This document shows positions 10,528 through 18,435 of a DNA stretch of 64,000 nt, piece by piece. The notes under the pieces are model-generated. The model was not told the origin of the DNA. It made no database searches and saw only the letters and a program-made list of their open reading frames with translations. Position numbers and translations under genes: made by a program. Source of the DNA: Rhizobiales bacterium NRL2 (GTDB lineage: Bacteria; Pseudomonadota; Alphaproteobacteria; Minwuiales; Minwuiaceae). Each line of letters opens with the position of its first letter. The stretch's first letter is position 1. The stretch is taken from the NCBI GenBank assembly GCA_001664005.1, contig CP016093.1, forward strand, positions 1,929,001 through 1,993,000. The letters run 5' to 3'.

Positions 10528-12270
10528 ATGAGTGATGTTAACGCCGGAGCTGGCACTCAGCTCCCGAGCCAGGATGATTTTGCCGCCCTCCTGGACGAAA
10601 CCTATGGCTCCGAAGACAATCTCGAAGGCTCGGTCATAAAGGGAACCGTGCTGGGCGTGGAGAATGACCACGTCATCGTCGATATCGGTCTGAAGACCGA
10701 GGGCCGCATTCCGCTTCGCGAGTTCCAGAACGGTGGCCGGCCGCCGGAAATTCATGTGGGCGACTCGGTGGAGGTCTATCTCGAGCGCATCGAGAACGGC
10801 CAGCACGAGGCCGTCATCAGCCGCGACAAGGCACGCCGCGAGGAAGCCTGGGCGAAGCTGGCCAAGTCCTTCGACGCCAACGAGCGCGTCGAGGGCATGA
10901 TCATCGGCCGGGTCAAGGGCGGCTTCACCGTCGACCTGTCCGGCGCGGTGGCGTTCCTGCCGGGCTCCCAGGTCGACATCCGTCCGATCCGCGACGTGAC
11001 TCCGCTGATGAACACGCCGCAACCGTTCCAGATCCTGAAGATGGACCGCCGCCGCGGCAACATCGTCGTCTCCCGCCGTGCCGTGCTGGAAGAGACCCGC
11101 GCCGAGGCCCGCCAGGAGCTGATCCAGCGCCTGGAGGAAGGCATGATCACCGACGGCGTGGTCAAGAACATCACCGACTACGGCGCGTTCGTGGACCTGG
11201 GCGGCATCGACGGCCTGCTGCATGTCACCGACATGTCCTGGCGGCGCGTCAATCACCCGACCGAGGTTCTGAACATCGGCGAGACCATCAAGGTCCAGGT
11301 GATCAAGGTCAACAAGGAGACCCAGCGCATCAGCCTCGGCATGAAGCAGCTGCAGGAAGATCCGTGGGACGGCGTGGCGCTGAAGTACCCGGTCGGCGCG
11401 AAGCTGACGGGCCGCGTCACCAACATCACCGACTACGGCGCGTTCGTGGAGCTGGAGGCCGGCGTCGAAGGTCTGATCCACGTCTCCGAGATGTCCTGGA
11501 CCAAGAAGAACGTCCATCCGGGCAAGATCGTCTCCACCAGCCAGGAGGTGACGGTGCAGGTCCTGGAGGTCGATCCGGAGAAGCGCCGCATCAGCCTGGG
11601 CCTGAAGCAGACCATGGACAATCCATGGGACAACTTCGCGGAGACCCATCCCGTGGGCTCGACCGTCGAGGGCGAGGTCAAGAACAAGACCGAGTTCGGC
11701 CTGTTCGTCGGCCTGGACGGCGAGATCGACGGCATGGTCCACATGTCCGACCTCAGCTGGGACGCTTCGGCCGAGCAGGCCATGAACGACTACAACAAGG
11801 GTGATCACGTCCGCGCCGTGGTGCTGGATGTGGACACCGAGAAGGAGCGTATCAGCCTCGGCATCAAGCAGCTCGAGAACGATCCGTTCGCTGGCGCGAA
11901 GTCGCTCAAGCGCGGCGCGACCGTCACCTGCTCGGTCACCCGCGTGCTCGACGCCGGTCTGGAGGTCGAGACTTCGGAGGGCCTTTCGGGCTTCATCCGC
12001 AAGGGCGACCTCAGCCGCGACCGCTCCGAGCAGCGGCCGGACCGCTACGCCGTGGGCGACAAGCTGGATGCCAACGTCATCAACGTCGACAGCAAGACCC
12101 GCCGGGTCAACCTGTCGGTGAAGGCGCTGGAAGTGGCCGAAGAGAAGGAGGCCGTGGCGAATTATGGCTCCTCCGACTCCGGCGCCAGCCTTGGCGATAT
12201 CCTGGGCGCCGCCCTGAAGGCGCGCATGGAGGCCGGCAAGGACGACGAAGAGGAAGACGGCGACAAGTAA
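10528..12270 (+). CDS. rpsA: 30S ribosomal protein S1
   Basis: A 580-residue S1 protein, the mRNA-binding component of the small ribosomal subunit needed for initiation on most messages. Six S1/OB repeats can be followed; repeats 3 and 4 contain the near-identical ITDYGAFVDLGG and ITDYGAFVELEAGV segments, and repeats 5 and 6 are more divergent as usual. The C-terminus is strongly acidic (DDEEEDGDK). ATG 10528 is preceded by AAGGAGAG. A stem-loop with a T-rich tail follows the gene. ihfB, often found after rpsA, is absent. Confidence 0.98.
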   Translation: MSDVNAGAGTQLPSQDDFAALLDETYGSEDNLEGSVIKGTVLGVENDHVIVDIGLKTEGRIPLREFQNGGRPPEIHVGDSVEVYLERIENGQHEAVISRDKARREEAWAKLAKSFDANERVEGMIIGRVKGGFTVDLSGAVAFLPGSQVDIRPIRDVTPLMNTPQPFQILKMDRRRGNIVVSRRAVLEETRAEARQELIQRLEEGMITDGVVKNITDYGAFVDLGGIDGLLHVTDMSWRRVNHPTEVLNIGETIKVQVIKVNKETQRISLGMKQLQEDPWDGVALKYPVGAKLTGRVTNITDYGAFVELEAGVEGLIHVSEMSWTKKNVHPGKIVSTSQEVTVQVLEVDPEKRRISLGLKQTMDNPWDNFAETHPVGSTVEGEVKNKTEFGLFVGLDGEIDGMVHMSDLSWDASAEQAMNDYNKGDHVRAVVLDVDTEKERISLGIKQLENDPFAGAKSLKRGATVTCSVTRVLDAGLEVETSEGLSGFIRKGDLSRDRSEQRPDRYAVGDKLDANVINVDSKTRRVNLSVKALEVAEEKEAVANYGSSDSGASLGDILGAALKARMEAGKDDEEEDGDK

Positions 12271-12325
12271 GGCCTGAAACGGGGCGCGCCCTTGCGGCGC
12301 GTCTCCGCAGGTCTACGATCGCGTG

Positions 12326-12360
12326 CGGGGAGCGTCATCGGCGCTCCCCGTTCCTTCTTT
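12326..12360 (+). terminator. Intrinsic terminator of rpsA
   Basis: CGGGGAGCG at 12326-12334 pairs perfectly with CGCTCCCCG at 12342-12350 around a seven-base loop and is followed by TTCCTTCTTT. It lies 55 bases after the rpsA stop. Its position also argues against a GTG start at 12323 for the next gene. Confidence 0.75.
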
Positions 12361-12373
12361 CGGGGTCGGGGAA

Positions 12374-13339
12374 TTGGCGGCAACGGGCGACATCGACTGC
12401 TGGGTGCTTTCCAACGGCGGCGCCGGCATGCTCAACCAGTGCATCGGCCTGGCCGAGGCGCTGGACGTCGCGTGGACCGACAAGCGCGTGGCCATCCGCC
12501 AGCCCTGGCTCAGCCTGCCGCCCGGTCTGTGGCTCAGGCCCTTCGCCGCGCTCGGTCCGGGGTCCTCGGACCTGCGGCCGCCCTGGCCGGACCTGCTGAT
12601 TGCCAGCGGCCGCCAGACCGTCGCCATCGCCGCCGCCATCCGCCGTGCCTCGGCGGGCCGCACATTTACCGTCCAGATCCAGAAGCCGGGTATCCCGCCC
12701 CGGCATTTCGACCTCGTGGTCACGCCGCAGCATGACCGGCTGGCCGGTGCGAACGTCGTCGCCACCATGGGCGGGCTGAACCGCATCACGCCGGCACGCC
12801 TCGAGACCGAGGCCGTCCGCTTCGCCGACAGCGTCGCCCATTTGCCGCGCCCGCTGATCGCCGTGCTGGTGGGCGGCTCCAGCAAGGCCTACCGGATGAC
12901 GGACGCCAGCTGCCGCGATCTCGCGGCGAAGCTGCGCGCCCTGGCCGAGCGGGAAGAGGCGGGGCTGCTGGTCACCGCGTCGCGCCGCACCGGCGAGGCC
13001 AACGCCGCCGTCCTCCGGGAGGCGCTGGACGGCGTGCCTCATCTCTGGTGGGACGGGAGCGGCGAGAACCCCTTTCTGGGATGGCTCGGTCTCGCCGACG
13101 GTTTCGTGGTCACGGCCGATTCCGTGAACATGATCTCGGAGGCCTGCGCCACGGGAAAGCCGGTCATGGTCCACGACCTGCCGGGTGGCACGGCCAAGTT
13201 CGACCGTTTTCACCGGCTGTTCCGGGAGGCCGGTCTGGTCCGGCCCTTCGACGGGCGGCTGGAGCGCTACTCATACCAACCGCTGAACGAGACCGCCGAG
13301 GTCGCCCGCATCGTCCGGGAGCGCATGGCGGGGCGGTAG
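12374..13339 (+). CDS. Mitochondrial fission ELM1-family protein
   Basis: A 321-residue protein of the ELM1-like family (DUF1022), named after a plant mitochondrial fission protein; bacterial members are unstudied and may have a glycosyltransferase-like fold. Recognisable parts are the N-terminal CWVLSNGGAGMLNQCIGLAEAL, the middle VLVGGSSKAYRM and the C-terminal FVVTADSVNMISEACATGKP, which resembles a nucleotide-sugar binding loop. I chose TTG 12374 rather than GTG 12323 because the rpsA terminator occupies the upstream alternative and the TTG directly follows a G-rich ribosome site. Hairpin repeats follow the gene. Confidence 0.8.
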   Translation: MAATGDIDCWVLSNGGAGMLNQCIGLAEALDVAWTDKRVAIRQPWLSLPPGLWLRPFAALGPGSSDLRPPWPDLLIASGRQTVAIAAAIRRASAGRTFTVQIQKPGIPPRHFDLVVTPQHDRLAGANVVATMGGLNRITPARLETEAVRFADSVAHLPRPLIAVLVGGSSKAYRMTDASCRDLAAKLRALAEREEAGLLVTASRRTGEANAAVLREALDGVPHLWWDGSGENPFLGWLGLADGFVVTADSVNMISEACATGKPVMVHDLPGGTAKFDRFHRLFREAGLVRPFDGRLERYSYQPLNETAEVARIVRERMAGR

Positions 13340-13387
13340 GTCCCTTTAGATCGTTCCGCTGTTTGATTGAACCGCCACTCACTCGGC

Positions 13388-13477
13388 GTGTCACCCCCGC
13401 CTCTGTGCGGGGGTCCGGAGCGGCTTCGCCGCAAGTCGACAAACTGGCCGGATGCCCGCACAAGGCGGGCATGACAC
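13388..13477. repeat. Intergenic paired-hairpin element, copy A
   Basis: A 90-base element bounded by GTGTCA and TGACAC, itself an inverted repeat. It contains two perfect stems: CCCCCGC (13394-13400) with GCGGGGG (13407-13413), and ATGCCCGC (13452-13459) with GCGGGCAT (13465-13472). It lies between convergent genes and could end both transcripts. Its layout resembles the elements at 14931 and 34534 but the sequence is a different subtype. Confidence 0.55.
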
Positions 13478-13554
13478 CGAAGCTCCACTGGCAACTCAAT
13501 CTCCCCAAGGCTTGCTCTGGAATCCCGGGGCCGGCGCTTGCCCCGATATGTCAT

Positions 13555-13573
13555 TGCCCGGACAAGACGGGCA
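13555..13573. repeat. Small hairpin between convergent genes
   Basis: TGCCCG at 13555-13560 pairs with CGGGCA at 13568-13573 around seven bases. It lies 16 bases beyond the stop codon of the leftward HCCA-isomerase-like gene and probably contributes to termination or belongs to the same repeat class as the element at 13388. Confidence 0.35.
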
Positions 13574-13588
13574 GCGACAATTGCTACT

Positions 13589-14200
13589 CTAGCCCGCCTT
13601 CTGGCGCGCGATCTCGTCCTCGACGTCGCGCAGCTTGTCCTTGCCGAAGAACATCTCGTCGCCGACGAAGAAGGTCGGGCTGCCGAAATTGCCGCGCTCG
13701 ACCGAGGCCTCGGTGTTCCCGATCAGCTTCTGCTTGATCGCCGGGTCCTGCGTCGCCTCGACAAGGGCGCGGCCATCGAGGCCGGCGGCGTCCAGCACCG
13801 CCGCGACGGTCTCGGGATCGTCCATCTTGCGGTTGTCCTCCCACATGGCGCGGAAGACGGCCTCGACATAGTCGCTCAGCCGGCCGTCGCGCTCGGCCGC
13901 CAGGGCGCCGCGCATGATCAGCACCGTGTTGACGGGGAAGTGCTCGTTCCAGCGAAACCCGCTGATGCGGTGGTTCTCGACGAAACGCTTCATCTCGAGC
14001 TGCCCGTATTCCGCCTTGTTGCGGATGCCCTTCAGGCTTTCCATGGGCGAGACGTTGCCGGTCAGCTTGAAGACGCCGCCCAGCAGGACGGGCACGTAGT
14101 CGAACTTCGCGCCGCTACGCTGCTCGACCGCCGGGATGACGCGGTGCGCGAGATAGGCGTTCGGGCTGCCGAAATCGAAATGGAATTCAACCCTGGGCAT
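13589..14200 (-). CDS. DsbA-family 2-hydroxychromene-2-carboxylate isomerase-like protein
   Basis: A 203-residue protein of the HCCA isomerase/GST-kappa branch of the thioredoxin fold. The N-terminal FHFDFGSPNAYLAHRVI motif contains the catalytic-type serine at residue 12, and the cis-proline region appears as NFGSPTFFVGDEMFFGKDKL. Family members use glutathione as cofactor for isomerisation in aromatic degradation, but many are of unknown substrate. No other ring-degradation genes are adjacent. It diverges from the PPOX flavoprotein gene with 77 bases between starts. Confidence 0.86.
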   Translation of the reverse strand: MPRVEFHFDFGSPNAYLAHRVIPAVEQRSGAKFDYVPVLLGGVFKLTGNVSPMESLKGIRNKAEYGQLEMKRFVENHRISGFRWNEHFPVNTVLIMRGALAAERDGRLSDYVEAVFRAMWEDNRKMDDPETVAAVLDAAGLDGRALVEATQDPAIKQKLIGNTEASVERGNFGSPTFFVGDEMFFGKDKLRDVEDEIARQKAG

Positions 14201-14277
14201 CGATAATCCTCCCCTTCTGCCGGCGGGGAGCGTATCACGGCGGTGGCGATCTCGGCAGCCATTCGGGAGGCGGAACG

Positions 14278-14892
14278 ATGGACAGGATCGAGACCATCGA
14301 TCAACTGGAGACGATCTATGGCGAGGCGCCGGAGCGGGCGCTGGCCAAGGAAAGCCCGACGATCATTCCGGAATACGCCGCCTTCATCCGCCGCGCGCCG
14401 TTCTGCATGCTGGCGACCGTCGGGCCGGAGGGCGTCGACGTCTCGCCCCGCGGCGACCCGCCGGGCTTCGTCCGGGTGGCCGACGAGCGGACGCTGATGC
14501 TGCCGGACCGGCGCGGCAACAACCGGGTGGATTCGCTGCGCAACATCGTGCGCGACGGCCGCGCCTCCCTGATCTTCATGATCCCCGGCATCGGCGAGAC
14601 GCTGCGCGTCAACGGCGGCGCGGACCTGTCGATCGATCCCGGTCTGCTCGACAGCTTCGCCTTCGAAGGCAAGACGCCGCGCTGCATCGTCCGGGTCCAT
14701 GTCGAGACCGTCTATTTCCAGTGCCAGAAGGCGCTGGCGCGCTCGGGCCTCTGGGACCCGGCGGCGCGGGCGGACCGCTCCGAGGTGCCGACCGCGGGGC
14801 AGATGCTGCAGGCGCTGATGAAGGACAGGGACTTCGACGGCGACGATTACGACCGGACCTATCCGGAACACATGGCCCGGACAATCTATTAG
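14278..14892 (+). CDS. FMN-dependent PPOX-type flavoprotein
   Basis: A 204-residue split-barrel protein of the pyridoxamine 5'-phosphate oxidase superfamily, closest by motif to the MSMEG_1061/DR2398 subgroup. Diagnostic segments are FCMLATVGPEGVDVSPRGDP, TLMLPDRRGNNRVDSLRNI and the C-terminal VYFQCQKALARSGLWDP. The subgroup is FMN-binding and generally uncharacterised. ATG 14278 follows a GGGAGGCGGAACG stretch. The gene is alone and is followed by an intergenic hairpin repeat. Confidence 0.88.
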   Translation: MDRIETIDQLETIYGEAPERALAKESPTIIPEYAAFIRRAPFCMLATVGPEGVDVSPRGDPPGFVRVADERTLMLPDRRGNNRVDSLRNIVRDGRASLIFMIPGIGETLRVNGGADLSIDPGLLDSFAFEGKTPRCIVRVHVETVYFQCQKALARSGLWDPAARADRSEVPTAGQMLQALMKDRDFDGDDYDRTYPEHMARTIY

Positions 14893-14930
14893 AGTGTTCT
14901 AATGTTTGATGGGTCGGCCCAGGCCCGTCG

Positions 14931-14998
14931 CCCCCGGACTTGATGCAAGGCTCCAGCAAACCAAAGGACCGGGTCCTGGGGTCAAGCCCCGGGACGCC
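14931..14998. repeat. Intergenic paired-hairpin element, copy B
   Basis: The element has GGACTTGAT at 14936-14944 and, 42 bases later, a hairpin at 14975-14993 whose arms flank TCAAG, ending in ACGCC. Copy C near 34.5 kb has the same two blocks in the same order; the second block matches at 16 of 21 positions. The rest of the 225-base gap (14893-15117) shows no gene. Confidence 0.55.
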
Positions 14999-15117
14999 AA
15001 GTGATTCCATTCCTTCTCGGAAGACCCCAAGTCCGCTCACGGATGAGCGCAACGGTTGTCAAAGGCAAGCCGGCTGCGGGGCGGATGGGTCCGGCGTCCG
15101 CCCCCTGCAGGCTTCGG

Positions 15118-15666
15118 TCAGCCCGCCAGCGAGGCTTCGACGTACTGGCGGAAATGCTGGATCGGCGGGGTGCGCATCGTCGGGTCCTTGGCCAGGTCGT
15201 CCCAGCGGCGGAGCTTCACGGCTTCCTGCGCGAAGGGACGGTGGACGAAGTACTCGGCCTCCCGGCCCGTGAAAGGCCCGCCCTGCACCGCCAGCGAGGT
15301 GACGGAGGCGGGCGAGAGCGTGGCGAAGTACTCCAGATCCGTGGCGCAGAGAAAGCGCTTGGCGTCGACATGCAGCCGCACCGGCTCGGTCACGTCGGGA
15401 CCGAACCACTTCGCCAGTTCATCGGCGCCGATCGCCTCGTGACGCAGGTCCTTGCCCTGGTTCGCGGCCTCGGCGTCGTCGTCCAGCAACAGGTGCCCGT
15501 AGTCGTGCAGCAGCGCCGCGGTGATCGTGGCGGGGCTGGCGCCGTCCCGTTCGGCCAGCAGGGCGCACTGCACCCCGTGGGCGAGCTGGGTCACGGCCTC
15601 GTTGCCGTACATCCGGCCGCCGCGTGCAGCCAGCAGGTGCAGGATCTCGCCGGCAATATCGCTCAT
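15118..15666 (-). CDS. PhnZ-like HD-domain oxygenase (phosphonate catabolism)
   Basis: A 182-residue HD-fold protein of the type associated with phosphonate operons. It contains the metal residues His30, His54-Asp55, His76, His99 and Asp156. From memory, the diiron oxygenase PhnZ has the same set with nearly identical spacing (34, 58-59, 80, 104, 161). The PhnZ Tyr24 and Glu27 lid positions correspond to Tyr20 and Glu23 here, and Lys103 follows His99 as in PhnZ. PhnZ oxidatively cleaves 2-amino-1-hydroxyethylphosphonate to glycine and phosphate. Its ATG overlaps the phnM stop as ATGA. It may instead be a phosphohydrolase; the substrate is unproven. Confidence 0.78.
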   Translation of the reverse strand: MSDIAGEILHLLAARGGRMYGNEAVTQLAHGVQCALLAERDGASPATITAALLHDYGHLLLDDDAEAANQGKDLRHEAIGADELAKWFGPDVTEPVRLHVDAKRFLCATDLEYFATLSPASVTSLAVQGGPFTGREAEYFVHRPFAQEAVKLRRWDDLAKDPTMRTPPIQHFRQYVEASLAG

Positions 15667-16799
15667 GCGACCCGCCTTCCCTCGCGCCAGACGCCGCGCA
15701 CGACCGGCAGGCCGTCCACCAGCCGGACGCGGACGAGATCGGCGCGCAGGCCCTCGGCGATCTCGCCCCGGTCGGCGAGGCCGGTGGCTTCCGCGGGGTT
15801 GACCGTCACGGTGCGCATGGCGTCGGCGAGATTCATCTCCGGCGCGTGGCGGGGCAGATCGAACGCCGCCTGCAGCAGGCTGTAGGGGATGTAATCCGAG
15901 GAAAGGATGTCGAGCAGTCCCAGCCGAGCCAGCTCGGCGGCGGCGATATTTCCCGAATGCGAACCGCCCCGGACGACGTTGGGCGCCCCCATCAGTACCT
16001 TCATGCCATGGCCGTGGGAGGCGCGGGCGGCTTCCTCGCGGGTCGGGAACTCGGCGATGGCGACGCCGTCGGCGATGGCTTCGGCGACATGGCCGGCGGT
16101 GGCGTCGTCATGGCTGGCGAGCGCCAGTCCCATGCTGCGCGCGCGCTCGACGATGCGCCGCCGGTTGTCCGGCGCAACCCGGGCGCCGCGCGCCTGCCGG
16201 TCGACGATGAAGGCGTCCAGCTTCTCGGTCGACCAGCCGGTCTTGCCGCCGTAGTAGGTCCGGAACTGGTCGAGATCGGTGAACTGCCGCTGGCCGGGGG
16301 TGTGATCCATCAGCGAGACCAGACGGATGCGGGGGCTGTCGGCCATGCGTTCGAATTCGTCGGCGGCGTTGTCGGCCGACAGCTCGCAGCGGATATGCAG
16401 CAGATGGTCGGCGCGGGTCATGTCGGCGTCCAGCGCGTCGGCGATCGCGCCGGCCAGCACCATGGCGTCTTCGCCGACATTTTCCGAATCGGCGTCGTCG
16501 CCGACGCGCAGCGCATCGAAGACCGTGGTGATTCCGCTGGCCGCGACCTGGGCGTCGTGGGACAGCACCGCCGCGATCGGGTTCCATTTCACCTTCGGCC
16601 GCGGCAGGTAACAGCCCTCCAGGAAATCGGTGTGCAGCTCGATCAGGCCGGGCAGCAGGAAGTCGCCGTCGATATCCTCGCCCGTGACGCCACGGCCCTC
16701 GGAGAAGGCGGCGATGCGCCCGTCACGCAGAACCAGCGAGCCGGTGACGACGCGGTCGCGCAGGACGATCTGCGCGTTGTCGAATACCGTCTCGCCCAT
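15663..16799 (-). CDS. phnM: Alpha-D-ribose 1-methylphosphonate 5-triphosphate diphosphatase
   Basis: A 378-residue amidohydrolase-superfamily enzyme. It closely follows the PhnM motif series: LIELHTDFLEGCYLPRP, SHDAQVAASGITTVFDAL, LMDHTPGQRQF, ALASHDDATAGHVAEA, GAPNVVRGGSHSGN and LDILSSDYIPYSLL. PhnM removes pyrophosphate from the triphosphate intermediate of the carbon-phosphorus lyase pathway. ATG 16799 is chosen because GGAGGG stands nine bases upstream; a longer reading to 16847 lacks this. It is first in a two-gene operon with the PhnZ-like gene. No phnGHIJKL genes are in the window. Confidence 0.92.
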   Translation of the reverse strand: MGETVFDNAQIVLRDRVVTGSLVLRDGRIAAFSEGRGVTGEDIDGDFLLPGLIELHTDFLEGCYLPRPKVKWNPIAAVLSHDAQVAASGITTVFDALRVGDDADSENVGEDAMVLAGAIADALDADMTRADHLLHIRCELSADNAADEFERMADSPRIRLVSLMDHTPGQRQFTDLDQFRTYYGGKTGWSTEKLDAFIVDRQARGARVAPDNRRRIVERARSMGLALASHDDATAGHVAEAIADGVAIAEFPTREEAARASHGHGMKVLMGAPNVVRGGSHSGNIAAAELARLGLLDILSSDYIPYSLLQAAFDLPRHAPEMNLADAMRTVTVNPAEATGLADRGEIAEGLRADLVRVRLVDGLPVVRGVWREGRRVA

Positions 16800-16982
16800 C
16801 TTCGCGGCCCTCCGTTCTGCCGGCGGCCTGCCCGCCGCTCCGTCCAATAGCGCAAAGCCGCCGCCCAGTCAGCGGGGCATGAGCACGCGCCGGATTCCGC
16901 CGCCGCGACGACGGCAGGGGATAACCTCTGATTCTGACGGATTTGTGCCGCTTTTCTTACCGTTGCATGACCGCCCCGGCGA

Positions 16983-17270
16983 TCAGCGCATCCTGGCGCG
17001 GGCCTTCTCGAAGGTGCGCTGCAGATCGTCCCAGGCATTGTCGAGGCCGCGCAGAAAGCCTTCCCAGCTCTCGTCGCTCTGGTCCTTGGCTTCCTCCCAG
17101 CGGTCGCGCAGCAGCTGACGGCGCTCGCGCAGTTCGCGGAGGTATTCTTCGTAGTCGCTGGAACCGCCGACGTCGGAACGTTCGGCATTCTCTTCCAGCT
17201 TGACGATGTCCATGTCCGCCTGCTTCAGGCGGGCGTGCATCTTGCGGGCATATTCTTCCTGGCGGTCCAT
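16983..17270 (-). CDS. Small coiled-coil hypothetical protein
   Basis: A 95-residue, very charged protein predicted to be almost wholly alpha-helical (EEYLRELRERRQLLRDRWEE). It has no signal peptide, no cysteine and no recognised domain. The start MDRQEEYARK at 17270 is preceded by GAGAAGAACA, a usable ribosome site; the longer open frame upstream is arginine-rich and looks like a shadow. It lies alone between phnM and the LOG-family gene. Function unknown; a structural or protein-binding role is the only reasonable guess. Confidence 0.65.
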   Translation of the reverse strand: MDRQEEYARKMHARLKQADMDIVKLEENAERSDVGGSSDYEEYLRELRERRQLLRDRWEEAKDQSDESWEGFLRGLDNAWDDLQRTFEKARARMR

Positions 17271-17388
17271 TGTTCTTCTCGTTTGCCGTTGGCTGACATG
17301 CGGACCGGCCGCACCGATCCATTCGTGTGACGGAATTGGTCGTTCGGACCATCGGCGCAAGCGGGACCGATTGTCCCGACGCCCGGCG

Positions 17389-17973
17389 TCAGATCTTCTC
17401 GGGGTGTTCCTCGAACCGCTCCGGCGGCGAGGCTTCCAGCAGGGGCAGAACGTCCTCGACGCGATCGACGAAACTGACGAACTCGAGAAGCGCCGGTCCC
17501 GCATAGCGGTGCTCGATGAAGTGTGCGAGCAGGGCGCGGAACGGTTCGAAATAGCCGTCCTGATTGACCACGACCACGGGCTTGTCGTGCAGCTCCAGCT
17601 GCCGCCAGGTCAGGATCTCGACCAGTTCGTCCAGGGTGCCGATACCGCCCGGCAGCACGCAGAAGGCGTCGGCGCGGCGCACCATCTCGGCCTTGCGTGT
17701 ATGCATCGTGTCCACGACCAGCAGTTCGGTGACGTCCTCGTTCTGGACCTCGACCTTGTAGAGATGTTCGGGGATGATGCCGACCACGGTGCCGCCGCCG
17801 GCCAGGCCGCCCTGCGCGACCCGGCCCATCAGCCCGAGCCGGCCGCCGCCGTAGATGATCGTGCGGCCGCTCTCCGCGATCAGCCGGCCCAGCCGGGCCG
17901 CGGCGTCGAGATGGGCCTCGCTGGCGCGGCTGCTGGAGCCGCAGTAGATGCAGATGGAGGCTATCTCTGACAT
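17389..17973 (-). CDS. LOG-family (TIGR00730) Rossmann protein
   Basis: A 194-residue protein of the lysine-decarboxylase-like LOG family. It has the nucleotide-binding YGGGRLGLMG (residues 41-50) and the signature LPGGIGTLDELVE (107-119), with the MHTRKAEM segment between them. Characterised members are phosphoribohydrolases that cleave cytokinin or other nucleoside 5'-monophosphates to the base. ATG 17973 fits the family N-terminus (ICIYCGSSS directly after it). Its start codon overlaps that of the divergent secreted-protein gene, and no strong ribosome site is visible on this strand. Confidence 0.9.
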   Translation of the reverse strand: MSEIASICIYCGSSSRASEAHLDAAARLGRLIAESGRTIIYGGGRLGLMGRVAQGGLAGGGTVVGIIPEHLYKVEVQNEDVTELLVVDTMHTRKAEMVRRADAFCVLPGGIGTLDELVEILTWRQLELHDKPVVVVNQDGYFEPFRALLAHFIEHRYAGPALLEFVSFVDRVEDVLPLLEASPPERFEEHPEKI

Positions 17974-18358
17974 GCGGAAGATCGCTCTGATCCTGATGAC
18001 CGTCGCACTTTTCTCGCCGTTCGGCGCGACTCGGTCAATGGCCGGCGAGCCTGACGTGGTCGCCGTGGAGGTCGCTGCGTTGCCGTCGGACCCCGGCATG
18101 TTCCGCTTCAGCGTGACGGTCCGGCACGGCGATACGGGCTGGGAACACTATGCCGACGGCTGGGAGGTCGTGGCGCCTGACGGCCGGGTGCTGGGCCGGC
18201 GTGAGCTGCTGCATCCCCATGTCGGCGAACAGCCCTTCACCCGTGGGGCCGATATCAGGATCCCGCCGGAGATCGGCCAGGTGACCGTACGGGCGCATGA
18301 CAATGTCCATGGTCTGGGCGGCCAGGTGGTCTCGGTGACGGTGCCGCACGGAGGCTGA
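17972..18358 (+). CDS. Secreted hypothetical protein
   Basis: A 128-residue protein with a signal peptide (RKIALILMTVALFSPFGATRSMAG) and a beta-rich remainder containing HGDTGWEHYADGWEVVAPDG and RRELLHPHVGEQPFTRG. Similar small exported proteins seem to be common in alphaproteobacteria, but I know of no function. ATG 17972 follows GGAGG eleven bases upstream; ATGs at 17948 and 17954 are alternatives. The chosen ATG forms CATG with the start codon of the divergent LOG-family gene, so the two genes have no leader between them. Confidence 0.7.
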   Translation: MRKIALILMTVALFSPFGATRSMAGEPDVVAVEVAALPSDPGMFRFSVTVRHGDTGWEHYADGWEVVAPDGRVLGRRELLHPHVGEQPFTRGADIRIPPEIGQVTVRAHDNVHGLGGQVVSVTVPHGG

Positions 18359-18435
18359 GATGAAGGAATCATTGCGGTTGCGGGCTTGCAGGACTACGAA
18401 TTCCCGATTGACGTGAACTGCGGATCGGAAATCTC

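Noticed and set aside
9772-11808. 678-residue open frame antisense to cmk and rpsA
   Set aside because: Both sense genes are certain; the antisense product has no recognisable motif and arises from third-position GC bias.
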